Assembly (NCBI RefSeq): GCF_009363095.1
Contig: NZ_CP045295.1
Location: 5,857,001-5,921,000 of the forward strand
Length of the DNA stretch: 64,000 nucleotides
Source of the DNA: Paenibacillus cellulositrophicus
GTDB lineage: Bacteria; Bacillota; Bacilli; Paenibacillales; Paenibacillaceae
Direction: 5' to 3'
A program made the translations under genes and the position numbers. The notes below the pieces were generated by a model. That model did not search any database. It saw only the letters and a program-made list of their open reading frames with translations, and was not told the origin of the DNA. Shown piece by piece: positions 52,859 to 60,722 of this stretch (position 1 is the first letter of the stretch; every line of letters starts with the position of its first letter).

Positions 52859-55129
52859 ATGGCGATGAAAGAAAGCGAAGTAAAGAACCGGGCTGGATTC
52901 GAGGAGGCATGGCGCGGTTTTGCGGGAGGCAGCTGGCAGAAGAACATTGACGTCAATTCATTTATCGGGCGCAACCTCACACCGTATGAGGGCGATGAGC
53001 AGTTCCTTGCGCCGCCAACGGAGAACACGCTGGAGCTGTGGAAGCAGGTCAGCCAGCTGTTGAAGGAAGAGCGGGAGCGGGGCGGCGTTCACGACTTGGA
53101 CGTGAACACGGTCTCCACCATAACCTCGCATGCACCGGGATACATCGACCAGGACAAGGAAACCATCGTCGGATTGCAGACCGACGCACCGCTTAAGCGT
53201 GCCGTTCAGCCGTTCGGCGGTATCCGGATGGTCGTTGATGCCTGCAACGCGTACGGGTATCAATTGAACCCGGAATTGGAGCGCATTTTTACCGATCTGC
53301 GCAAGACGCATAACCAAGGCGTGTTTGACGCCTATACGTCCGAGATGCGCGCAGCCCGCAAGGCCGGCATCATCACGGGCCTTCCGGATGCCTACGGACG
53401 GGGCCGGATTATCGGCGACTACCGCCGCGTGGCGCTGTATGGTGTCGACCGTCTCATCCAAGGCAAGAAGGAGGAGCTGCTCCAGCTCGAAGTCGATGCG
53501 ATGAGCGAAGACGTCATCCGGCTGCGCGAAGAGCTGTCCGAACAGATCCGAAGCCTCGGCGAGCTGAAGGCGATGGCCGCATCTTACGGACATGATATCT
53601 CGAGACCCGCGATGAACGCCAAAGAGGCGGTGCAGTGGCTCTACTTCGCTTATCTGGCAGCTATTAAGGAGCAGAACGGAGCGGCGATGAGCCTTGGCCG
53701 GGTATCCAGCTTCCTGGACATATATATCGAACGCGACCTCGCGGAAGGCACGCTGACGGAGAGCCTGGCGCAGGAGATCGTCGACCATTTCGTCATGAAG
53801 CTGCGGATCGTCAAATTTTTGCGCACGCCGGACTACAACGAGCTGTTCAGCGGCGATCCGACATGGGTGACCGAGTCGGTCGGCGGCATGGGGCTTGACG
53901 GCAAAACGCGCGTGACGCGGAACTCCTTCCGCTTCCTGCATACCCTCTACAACCTGGGACCTGCGCCCGAGCCGAACCTGACGGTGCTGTGGTCGGTGCA
54001 GCTGCCGGAGAACTTCAAGAAGTTCTGCGCCAAAGTGTCGGCCGAGACCAGTTCGATCCAGTACGAAAACGACGACCTGATGCGTCCGCACTTCGGCGAC
54101 GATTACGGCATCGCCTGCTGCGTATCCGCGATGCGGATCGGCAAGCAGATGCAGTTCTTCGGAGCCCGGGCCAATCTGGCCAAGGCGCTCTTGTACGCCG
54201 TCAACGGCGGCGTCGACGAGAAGAGCGGCGCCCAGGTCGGACCGGCCATTGCGCCGATCACGTCCGAGGTGCTGGACTATGAGGAAGTGAAAGCGAAGTT
54301 CGACGTCATCCAGGATTGGCTGGCGAAATTGTACATCAACACGCTGAACGTGATCCATTATATGCATGACAAATACTGCTACGAGCGCATCGAAATGGCC
54401 CTCCATGACCGGGATATTGTCCGGACGATGGCCTGCGGTATCGCCGGCCTGTCGGTCGTAGCCGACAGCCTGAGCGCCATTCGTTACGCGAAGGTTCGCC
54501 CGGTCCGCAACGAAAAAGGGATCGCGGTCGATTTTGAAATCGAAGGTGAGTATCCGCAGTACGGCAACAACGACGACCGGGTCGACCAGCTCGCCGTGGA
54601 GCTGGCGGAAGGGTTCATGAACCGGCTGCGCAAGCATAAGACGTACCGCGGCGCGATTCCGACCATGTCGGTTCTGACGATTACGTCAAACGTCGTATAC
54701 GGCAAGAAGACAGGCAGCACACCGGACGGCCGCAAGGCCGGACAGCCGTTTGCACCGGGCGCGAACCCGATGCACGGACGCGACCGCAAAGGCGCGCTCG
54801 CTTCGCTGGCTTCGGTCGCCAAAATCCCTTACGAGCACAGCCTGGACGGCATTTCCAATACATTTTCGATCATTCCGAAGGCGCTCGGCAAAGAGGACGC
54901 AGCCAGACACAGCAACCTGGCGGCGCTGCTTGACGGCTATACCGCGAGCGGCGGACATCATCTGAACGTCAACGTCTTTAACCGCGAGCAGCTGCTGGAT
55001 GCAATGGAGCATCCGGAGAACTATCCGCAGCTGACCATCCGGGTATCCGGGTATGCGGTCAACTTCATCAAGCTGACGCGGGAGCAGCAGCTGGATGTCA
55101 TCAGCCGCACGTTCCACGGAGAGATCTGA
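52859..55129 (+). CDS. pflB: Pyruvate formate-lyase
   Basis: A 756-residue glycyl-radical enzyme that splits pyruvate into acetyl-CoA and formate without oxygen. The catalytic Cys420-Cys421 lie in DYGIACCVSAM, and the radical glycine is Gly731 in RVSGYAVNF near the C-terminus. ACGGAGG precedes ATG 52859; the 52853 frame begins inside the spacer. Upstream is an FNR-type site with TAACAT; downstream is its activase. Confidence 0.97.
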   Translation: MAMKESEVKNRAGFEEAWRGFAGGSWQKNIDVNSFIGRNLTPYEGDEQFLAPPTENTLELWKQVSQLLKEERERGGVHDLDVNTVSTITSHAPGYIDQDKETIVGLQTDAPLKRAVQPFGGIRMVVDACNAYGYQLNPELERIFTDLRKTHNQGVFDAYTSEMRAARKAGIITGLPDAYGRGRIIGDYRRVALYGVDRLIQGKKEELLQLEVDAMSEDVIRLREELSEQIRSLGELKAMAASYGHDISRPAMNAKEAVQWLYFAYLAAIKEQNGAAMSLGRVSSFLDIYIERDLAEGTLTESLAQEIVDHFVMKLRIVKFLRTPDYNELFSGDPTWVTESVGGMGLDGKTRVTRNSFRFLHTLYNLGPAPEPNLTVLWSVQLPENFKKFCAKVSAETSSIQYENDDLMRPHFGDDYGIACCVSAMRIGKQMQFFGARANLAKALLYAVNGGVDEKSGAQVGPAIAPITSEVLDYEEVKAKFDVIQDWLAKLYINTLNVIHYMHDKYCYERIEMALHDRDIVRTMACGIAGLSVVADSLSAIRYAKVRPVRNEKGIAVDFEIEGEYPQYGNNDDRVDQLAVELAEGFMNRLRKHKTYRGAIPTMSVLTITSNVVYGKKTGSTPDGRKAGQPFAPGANPMHGRDRKGALASLASVAKIPYEHSLDGISNTFSIIPKALGKEDAARHSNLAALLDGYTASGGHHLNVNVFNREQLLDAMEHPENYPQLTIRVSGYAVNFIKLTREQQLDVISRTFHGEI

Positions 55130-55204
55130 GCGTTACCGTTACGATTCGCAAAGCAATGAAGCAATGAAATCAAAAGTTGTCATCAAGAGAGGAGCGTGGC
55201 CCGC

Positions 55205-55942
55205 ATGAAAGGCAGAATACATTCCATGGACACCTTCGGTACGGTGGACGGACCGGGCATCCGCTTCGTCCTGTTCATGCAGGGCTGCGCGCTGCAGTGC
55301 CAATTTTGCCATAACCCCGATACATGGGATACGAAGGGAGGACGCCAAGTTACCGTCGAGGAGATTCTCCGGGAAATCGAACCCTATGTGCCTTACTATA
55401 AAAGCTCGGGTGGAGGCATCACGGTGACGGGAGGCGAACCGACGCTTCAGGCGCCTTTTGTGGCGCAGCTGTTCAAGGCTTGCAAGGAGCGGTTCGGCCT
55501 GCATACGGCGCTCGACAGCTCGGGTTTCTGCGAACCGTCTCATGCAGGCGAGCTGATGCAGTATACGGATCTGGTCCTGCTCGATCTGAAACAGCTGAAC
55601 AACGAGAAGCATGAGCGGCTGACCTCCCAGCCGAATGACCGGATCCTGAAATTTGCGGCATGGCTGTCCGCCATCGGAAAACCGGTATGGATCAGGCACG
55701 TGCTGATTCCCGGGATCACTGATCAGGCAGGAGATCTGACGCTGCTGGGTGAATTTATCGGACACCTGCGTAATGTGGAGAAAGTCGAGCTGCTGCCCTA
55801 TCACCGGATGGGTGTATACAAATGGCAGCAGTTAGGCCGCCCGTACGCCCTGGAAGGCGTGCCTACGCCAACGGACCGCGAGGTGGAGCGCGCAAGAGAG
55901 CTGATCGAAGCGGCGCGGAGGGCTGCGGCGTCCCGGCCATAA
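55205..55942 (+). CDS. pflA: Pyruvate formate-lyase-activating enzyme
   Basis: A 245-residue radical SAM enzyme that makes the glycyl radical on PflB. The cluster-binding motif is C28-ALQ-C32-QF-C35 followed by HNPDTW, as in known PflA proteins. AGAGAGGAG lies before the ATG at 55205; the in-frame GTG at 55196 is too close to that site. Cotranscription with pflB is likely (76-bp gap, no terminator). Confidence 0.96.
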   Translation: MKGRIHSMDTFGTVDGPGIRFVLFMQGCALQCQFCHNPDTWDTKGGRQVTVEEILREIEPYVPYYKSSGGGITVTGGEPTLQAPFVAQLFKACKERFGLHTALDSSGFCEPSHAGELMQYTDLVLLDLKQLNNEKHERLTSQPNDRILKFAAWLSAIGKPVWIRHVLIPGITDQAGDLTLLGEFIGHLRNVEKVELLPYHRMGVYKWQQLGRPYALEGVPTPTDREVERARELIEAARRAAASRP

Positions 55943-56115
55943 TAGCGAGAAGCGTGTCGGGGATAGGATGCGGCAGCCCATAGCCCCGGCGCTATCGCCG
56001 AATTGTTCGCTGGAATCTTCTCTGCCCCTCGGTTCCATCCGAATCCGTCCGGGTATTTCCTGAGCACTGCTTCGTTCCTTTTAAGGGACTGACCTAAGGG
56101 ATTTACCACGGTAGG

Positions 56116-56131
56116 TGTGATTTTTCTCATA
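56116..56131 (+). promoter_or_regulatory. FNR-type site upstream of fnr
   Basis: TGTGATTTTTCTCATA, one base from TGTGA-N6-TCACA, with the same TCATA variant as the adhE site. TGATTTTT(CT)CATAGG here and CCTATGAAAAATCA 18 bp downstream are inverted copies. The -10 is not clear (TATGAT at 56198-56203 is a candidate). Together the site suggests autoregulation. Confidence 0.5.
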
Positions 56132-56236
56132 GGATCAGGGGGTCACCCCTATGAAAAATCAGTGCATCCCCCGATAGGTTAATCCATCCTGACGGGTTAT
56201 GATAAAGGCAAAGATGTGCGGAAGGGGAAATGAACG

Positions 56237-56965
56237 ATGGGGCAGACCGTGACGGGGACACAGGCGAAGCATCGCCGGGAGGGCTTGGAGCCGCTGCTGT
56301 CGCAAGAGAGCTTCGAAAAGCTGGAGAGCATCATGTATAAGCGCAGCGCGGAAAAGGGCAGCTGCCTGTTCTGGGAAGGCGATCCGGCCGACAAGCTGTA
56401 TTTCATCATCGAGGGCCGGGTCAGAACGACGAAGACCTCGGACAGCGGGCGGGCTTTGACACTGTACCTGCATCATGAAGGGGATCTGGTCGGACAGATG
56501 GATCCGTTTCAGGATTCGGTGCACAGCTTCAGCGCCGAGGTCATGGAGGATGCCAAGGTCGGGGTCATTCAGCGCAAAGACCTGGAGGTTCTGCTCTGGC
56601 AGCACGGCGATCTGGCCGTTGAGTTCATGAAATGGATGGGCCTGATGCATCGTTTGACGCAAACCAAATTCCGCGATCTCATGATGTTCGGCAAGACGGG
56701 AGCGCTCTGTTCGCTGTTGATTCGGCTTGGGAATTCGTATGGAACGGAGCGGGAAGAAGGCGTCTATATCGATTTGAAAATCAACAATTCCGAAATGGCC
56801 GACATGATCGGGGCCACGCGCGAAAGCGTGAACCGGATGCTGAGCGATTTGAAAAAGGAAGACGTGATCGAAACGGTGGACGGCCATATCATCATCAAGG
56901 ATCTTCACTATCTGCGGGATATTTGCCGGTGCGAGAACTGTCCGAAAGAAATTTGCCGTATGTAA
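56237..56965 (+). CDS. fnr: FNR-type oxygen-sensing regulator with C-terminal Fe-S cysteines
   Basis: A 242-residue CRP/FNR-family regulator. It has an N-terminal cyclic-nucleotide-binding-like domain, a dimerisation helix and a C-terminal helix-turn-helix (EMADMIGATRESVNRMLSDLKK). The cluster cysteines are at the very C-terminus: Cys232, Cys235 and Cys240 (CENCPKEIC, CX2CX4C), with Cys230 close by, as in Bacillus FNR and unlike E. coli FNR. In Bacillus a 4Fe-4S cluster formed without oxygen activates the protein. FNR-like palindromes precede fnr, hpf, adhE, pflB and the cysteine-rich gene at 60275. GGAAGGGG precedes the ATG. Confidence 0.92.
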   Translation: MGQTVTGTQAKHRREGLEPLLSQESFEKLESIMYKRSAEKGSCLFWEGDPADKLYFIIEGRVRTTKTSDSGRALTLYLHHEGDLVGQMDPFQDSVHSFSAEVMEDAKVGVIQRKDLEVLLWQHGDLAVEFMKWMGLMHRLTQTKFRDLMMFGKTGALCSLLIRLGNSYGTEREEGVYIDLKINNSEMADMIGATRESVNRMLSDLKKEDVIETVDGHIIIKDLHYLRDICRCENCPKEICRM

Positions 56966-56981
56966 TCCGGACCGGAGTGGG

Positions 56982-57011
56982 GAAGACCGGGCAGCTGCTG
57001 CCTGGTCTTCC
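56982..57011 (+). terminator. Terminator after fnr
   Basis: GAAGACCGGGCAG and CTGCCTGGTCTTC form a stem around a 3-nt loop, followed by CTTTT. Confidence 0.8.
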
Positions 57012-57062
57012 TTTTGCTGCGCAGCAGGCATTCTGTAAGGAGTGAGCTCCAATTACAAACCA

Positions 57063-57148
57063 AGCTGGCCGTTTTGCATGTATAGGTGGCAGCTCCCTGA
57101 GCGGGGAGTCGGGGGATCCCCTTACATACAAACAGGCGGGCTTTTTTT
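57063..57148 (+). ncRNA. Structured terminator-like RNA element, unassigned
   Basis: A broken outer stem joins AGCTGGCCGTTTTGCATGTA (57063-57082) to 57123-57142, with CTCCC/GGGGAG as an inner hairpin, and runs into TTTTTTT. It lies between the fnr terminator and a diverged copy of the repeat element. It could be the 3' end of an unrecognised transcript, a regulatory leader or just a terminator. 57012-57062 shows nothing else. Confidence 0.4.
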
Positions 57149-57260
57149 AGAAATCAGAAAATATTAACTTACGAGGTTAAACATCTTGACACTGCAAAAA
57201 AAATTCAACTAAACACGGTCCGGATTCATAGAATGTACGTCGCTAGACGTTTCTATTTTC
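57148..57260 (+). repeat. Diverged fourth copy of the structured repeat
   Basis: Aligns with the units at 33072-33405: starts AGAAATCAGAAAATATTAAC, has AAACACGGTC in place of AAACGCGGTC, and ends ACGTC-GCTA-GACGTTTCTATTTTC. The central hairpin is ATTC-ATA-GAAT where the array has CTTC-TTT-GAAG, and the last one has the same stem with a changed loop. Single copy, 70 bp before the NreA-like gene. A TTGACA at 57186-57191 is embedded in it. Confidence 0.75.
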
Positions 57261-57329
57261 AATAGAACTATTGGGAAAATAAGAATAACGATATTCATGA
57301 AGCGCACGACTCGATAGAGGGGGATATGC

Positions 57330-57776
57330 ATGGAAAGGGCAGGGACAGACGACGAATTCGACCGCCGGCTGGAATGGATTCGCTTGAAAAGCGGAAGCGA
57401 TTTCATCGCTTATGCGCAGCCGGCCGGCAGCTCCCGCAGGATGGGATGGGACCGCATCCTGGGTAGCAGCAATGTCCGGGTGCGGCAGATGACGATCAAG
57501 CCCGGCGTTGGTTTGGGCGGCATGGTGATGCGCCATGGCACGGTATATACGGCTCACGAAGGGGAAAACCCGTTCATGCGTGAAGAATGTCCGGTCATGC
57601 TCGCCGAAAAGCTGCTCTCCGGTATGGCATTTCCGGTAACCACTGGCCATTCCACTGCGAGCAGCGGTATTCTATTGCTAGGGAGACGGGATGGCAGGGC
57701 ATATACCAAGACGGAGACGGCGTGGATCAAGTCCGCGTTATCCGGAAGAAGCGCCTGTGAACCCGGCAAGAAATGA
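57330..57776 (+). CDS. GAF-domain protein, NreA-like
   Basis: A 148-residue single GAF domain. Segments such as GSDFIAYAQ, MTIKPGVGLGGMVMRHG, and VMLAEKLLSGMAFPV align in order with the staphylococcal nitrate receptor NreA, as I recall it. AGAGGGGG precedes the ATG. It lies upstream of a response regulator and a kinase of the NreC/NreB type. In staphylococci NreA binds nitrate and inhibits NreB; the same role here is inference, and the nitrate-binding residues were not verified. Confidence 0.65.
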   Translation: MERAGTDDEFDRRLEWIRLKSGSDFIAYAQPAGSSRRMGWDRILGSSNVRVRQMTIKPGVGLGGMVMRHGTVYTAHEGENPFMREECPVMLAEKLLSGMAFPVTTGHSTASSGILLLGRRDGRAYTKTETAWIKSALSGRSACEPGKK

Positions 57777-57810
57777 TATGATTAGATCATAAAAGCAAAA
57801 GGAGGACGCC

Positions 57811-58464
57811 ATGATCAACATTATCATTGTGGACGACCATGCCATGGTCCGGTCCGGGCTTCGCATGCTGCTGAGCGCGGCGCCCGACATTGAGGTGGCG
57901 GCTGAAGCATCCGAAGGGGACGAAGGCATCCGCATGGCCCTTGAGCATCAGCCGAACGTTGTCCTGATGGACTTAAGCATGCCTCACGGGAAGGACGGAT
58001 TAACAGCGGCGACCGAGCTGAAGCAGCAGCTGCCAGACGTGGCGGTTCTCATTCTGACCATGCATGACGACGACGAATACTTGTTCCGGGCGATTCATGC
58101 CGGCGCCGCGGGCTATGTGCTCAAGAGCGCGCCCCATGAAGAGCTGCTTACCGCGATCCGCACGGTCGCCGGAGGTGACGCCTATTTGTATCCGACGGCG
58201 ACGAAGCGGCTGATGAACGAGTATGTGGAGCAGATGCGGAGGGGCGAGAGCACCGATTTGTTCGACGGCCTCTCGGAACGCGAGAAGGAGGTCTTGTCGC
58301 TGACGGCCATGGGCTATGCCAACAAAGAAATCGCCGAGCAGCTCTTGATCAGCGTCAAGACCGTCGAGACGCATAAGAGCAATCTGATGGAGAAGCTGGG
58401 GCTGAAAACCCGGCCAGAGCTGATTAAATATGCCATGAAGAAGGGGCTGCTGCAATTTGAGTAA
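57811..58464 (+). CDS. NarL/LuxR-type response regulator, NreC-like
   Basis: A 217-residue regulator with a receiver domain (Asp54 in VLMDLSMP; DDH at 8-10; LKSA in GYVLKSAPHEEL) and a LuxR helix-turn-helix at about 150-215 (LSEREKEVLSLTAMGYANKEIAEQLLISVKTVETHKSNLMEKLG). AAAGGAGG precedes the ATG. It overlaps the kinase gene by 8 bp, so the pair is coupled. NreC of staphylococci activates nitrate/nitrite genes. Confidence 0.9.
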   Translation: MINIIIVDDHAMVRSGLRMLLSAAPDIEVAAEASEGDEGIRMALEHQPNVVLMDLSMPHGKDGLTAATELKQQLPDVAVLILTMHDDDEYLFRAIHAGAAGYVLKSAPHEELLTAIRTVAGGDAYLYPTATKRLMNEYVEQMRRGESTDLFDGLSEREKEVLSLTAMGYANKEIAEQLLISVKTVETHKSNLMEKLGLKTRPELIKYAMKKGLLQFE

Positions 58465-59578
58465 ACTACCTGAACCCGGTAGGAAGATTATCGCCGAGCA
58501 TGTCGAGTCGCTTCTGTCCCAGCTCGATGAGCAGCTCCCGGAATCCCGGTTCCGCACGGACTTGCGGGAATCGCTGAAACAGCTGGCGGATGTCAAATTC
58601 GCCCTGGACGAGTCGTCGATCGTGGCGGTAACCGATCGCCGGGGGAAGATCCAATACGTCAACGATAAATTTTGCGAAATCTCGAAATACGACCGCTCCG
58701 AGCTCTTGGGCCAGGACCACCGGATCATCAACTCAGGGACGCATTCCAAAGCGTTTATGCGCGACTTGTGGAGCACCATCTCCTCCGGCCAAGTCTGGAC
58801 CGGAGATATTCGGAACCGGGCCAAAGACGGGACTTATTATTGGGTGAACACGACGATCGTCCCGTTCATAGGCGAGGACGGGAAGCCTTATCAATATTTG
58901 GCCATCCGCAACGAAGTCACCCGCCTGAAAAAGGTGGAAGAAGAGCTGCAGGAAACGCTGGCCAAGGTCATGACCATTCAGGAAGAAGAGCGGCGTAAAT
59001 TTTCACGCGAGCTCCATGACGGCATCGGGCAGAGTTTATTTTCCCTGCTGATCCAGCTGGACCGGGCCATTGCCTCCCCAGAGCCTGAAAAAGAAGACCT
59101 TCGCGGGATCCGCGAGCATGTCGCGGGGGTCATCGAGGAAGTCCGGGGGCTCGCCTGGGAACTACGGCCGTCCGTTTTGGATGACCTCGGCATCGTCCCT
59201 GCGATCCGTACTTATATCGAAAACTATGCATCCCATTATGGGATCAAGGTTGCTTTTGAATGCAATTTGCGGAAGCGTCTGGATATCCAGAAGGAAACCG
59301 TGATCTACCGGGTCATTCAGGAGGCGCTGACCAATATCGCCAAATATGCCGACGTTTCCGAGGCTGAGGTAGAGATCAGGGAGCAAGAAGAGGAGGTTGC
59401 CGTGCGCATCAGCGACCAGGGGGCCGGGTTCGAGCCGTCCCTGCCAACCCAAGGTGTGGGACGTTTCAGTATGGCGGAGCGGGCCCGGATTGCCGGCGGC
59501 CGTCTCCGGATCGACTCCGCGCCGGGAAGCGGGACGATGGTAAAGTTGACGCTGCCGAAATCAACGGCGAAACTGTGA
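58457..59578 (+). CDS. Sensor histidine kinase, NreB-like but without Fe-S cysteines
   Basis: A 373-residue soluble kinase, start at TTG 58457. It has a PAS domain (about 48-160; IVAVTDRRGKIQYVNDKFCEISKYDRSELLG), then the HisKA_3 dimerisation domain with His187 in RELHDGIGQSL and a HATPase domain (TNIAKYA, DQGAGFEPS). Domain order and adjacency to an NreC-like regulator and NreA-like protein recall NreB. NreB proper uses four cysteines in PAS for an oxygen-labile cluster; here only Cys73 lies in the PAS region, so oxygen sensing by that mechanism is unlikely. Confidence 0.85.
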   Translation: MSKLPEPGRKIIAEHVESLLSQLDEQLPESRFRTDLRESLKQLADVKFALDESSIVAVTDRRGKIQYVNDKFCEISKYDRSELLGQDHRIINSGTHSKAFMRDLWSTISSGQVWTGDIRNRAKDGTYYWVNTTIVPFIGEDGKPYQYLAIRNEVTRLKKVEEELQETLAKVMTIQEEERRKFSRELHDGIGQSLFSLLIQLDRAIASPEPEKEDLRGIREHVAGVIEEVRGLAWELRPSVLDDLGIVPAIRTYIENYASHYGIKVAFECNLRKRLDIQKETVIYRVIQEALTNIAKYADVSEAEVEIREQEEEVAVRISDQGAGFEPSLPTQGVGRFSMAERARIAGGRLRIDSAPGSGTMVKLTLPKSTAKL

Positions 59579-59640
59579 GAAAGCTCACTTCTTTTTTCCG
59601 GCCTAACCCGTAATATGGGGGCAAGAAGGAGATGACAACG

Positions 59641-60045
59641 ATGAGCGAAAAAGCATTCGTCATGATTAAACCCGACGGCGTCCGGCGGGGGCTGGTCGGC
59701 GAAATCGTCAGCCGCTTTGAGAAGAAGGGACTCCGTCTGCTGCGCGGCGAAATCATGGGAATTTCCCAGGAAACGGCGCGCGTGCATTACGGCCATCTTC
59801 AGGACAAGCCGTTCTTTGAAGAACTGGTCGAATACATTACGTCCGGACCGGTTTTTGCCATGATCTTGGAGGGGAAGGAAGCGGTGGTTAACACGCGTTC
59901 CCTCATCGGTCCCACCAATCCGGCTGAGGCGCCTCCCGGCACGATCCGCGGCGACTTCGGACTGGCCGTTGAAGAGAATGTCATCCACGGATCCGATTCG
60001 CCGGAGCATGCGCGCAGGGAAATCCGGTTATTTTTCGAAAAATAG
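59641..60045 (+). CDS. ndk: Nucleoside diphosphate kinase
   Basis: Transfers phosphate between nucleoside triphosphates and diphosphates. A 134-residue protein slightly shorter than average; family motifs AFVMIKPDGVRRGLVGEI, RGEIMGI, RSLIGPTNPAEAPPGTIRGDF and the phosphoacceptor histidine in NVIHGSDSPEHA are complete. AGAAGGAG precedes ATG 59641; the frame from 59632 overlaps it. Confidence 0.97.
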   Translation: MSEKAFVMIKPDGVRRGLVGEIVSRFEKKGLRLLRGEIMGISQETARVHYGHLQDKPFFEELVEYITSGPVFAMILEGKEAVVNTRSLIGPTNPAEAPPGTIRGDFGLAVEENVIHGSDSPEHARREIRLFFEK

Positions 60046-60062
60046 CGTTTGAACGCCACAAG

Positions 60063-60078
60063 TGTAATATAGGTCACA
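60063..60078 (+). promoter_or_regulatory. FNR-type site before the cysteine-rich gene
   Basis: TGTAATATAGGTCACA is one base from TGTGA-N6-TCACA. A consensus TATAAT at 60100-60105 predicts a start near 60112, exactly 41.5 bp from its centre. Confidence 0.7.
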
Positions 60079-60099
60079 GTTTCAGTTAGTGTTCGGGTA

Positions 60100-60105
60100 T
60101 ATAAT
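60100..60105 (+). promoter_or_regulatory. -10 element of the cysteine-rich gene
   Basis: TATAAT, with no consensus -35, consistent with activation by the FNR-type site. The predicted transcript has a ~163-nt leader. Confidence 0.65.
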
Positions 60106-60193
60106 GAAACTGCAGGGGGAAGCCGAAAAGAGCATGGTATGCCGGACTTTCAAGCATTGTAACTTTGGAGGCCCGGCCTCTTCCGCCCGATGA

Positions 60194-60209
60194 TGTGAAG
60201 TGTTTCACA
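60194..60209 (+). promoter_or_regulatory. Rex/FNR-like palindrome in the leader
   Basis: TGTGAAGTGTTTCACA is a perfect palindrome that fits FNR (TGTGA-N6-TCACA) and Rex (TGTGAA-N4-TTCACA) consensus. It lies ~82-97 bp after the predicted start of transcription, where a repressor would block elongation; Rex, the NADH sensor, is the better candidate. Confidence 0.6.
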
Positions 60210-60274
60210 ACTCTGGCAGTCTTTCGCATCATGACCTGGATGAGCAGTCCTATCACGAGAAGAGGTGAACGGTG

Positions 60275-60463
60275 ATGACCGAGATCAATCGACTCCGCGA
60301 CCTGACGACGTTTATGATCCACTGCTGCTATACTTGTCCGAAAGCTTACGAGTGCACGACCGAAGAGCAATGCCTGGCCTGCTGGAAGGCCCAGCATACA
60401 GGTGTTGAAGAGGAGCCGGATGCCGAAACGACGGAAAAGCTTTTGAAGGAGTACGCACTTTAG
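60275..60463 (+). CDS. 62-residue cysteine-rich protein
   Basis: Starts at ATG 60275 with AGAGGTGA upstream; an adjacent in-frame GTG at 60272 is the alternative. The product has six cysteines arranged HCCYTCPKAYECTTEEQCLACW, a CC-x2-C-x5-C pattern followed by C-x2-C, which could bind a metal or Fe-S cluster. The acidic tail is EEEPDAETTEKLLKEY. An FNR-type site and TATAAT lie upstream and a Rex-like site lies in the leader, so it is probably expressed at low oxygen. I do not recognise the family. Confidence 0.7.
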   Translation: MTEINRLRDLTTFMIHCCYTCPKAYECTTEEQCLACWKAQHTGVEEEPDAETTEKLLKEYAL

Positions 60464-60541
60464 GCCGAGGGTGGCGGGTGAACGCCCTGAGATAGCTAAT
60501 GCTCCAAAATTAAGGTTTATCCCAAATAGGCTAGATCATTG

Positions 60542-60567
60542 GGTCGTCGTTTTCGGCGGCCTTTTTT
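60542..60567 (+). terminator. Terminator after the cysteine-rich gene
   Basis: GGTCGTCG and CGGCGGCC pair (two G-T pairs) around a 4-nt loop and are followed by TTTTTTG. Confidence 0.7.
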
Positions 60568-60722
60568 GTTTGGATTTAAATTTTGCATGCGCGAATTGGA
60601 TTTTTCTATTACACAAGCCGCTGGAGTTCCCCTATATTAATAATTACTACTTTTCTTATAGGATTTATAGAAAATTCCGTTGGTGGCATGGCGGAAAAAA
60701 TCAGTGGGAGGCGAAGTCCAAT

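Noticed and set aside
52958..54637. Minus-strand open frame of 559 residues opposite pflB
   Set aside because: Same reasons: compositional shadow of a well-identified enzyme, no motif.
60471..60722. N-terminal extension of the OsmC-like protein by 84 residues
   Set aside because: The extension runs through a terminator-like hairpin and hydrophobic leader sequence; a good ribosome site is at 60723.
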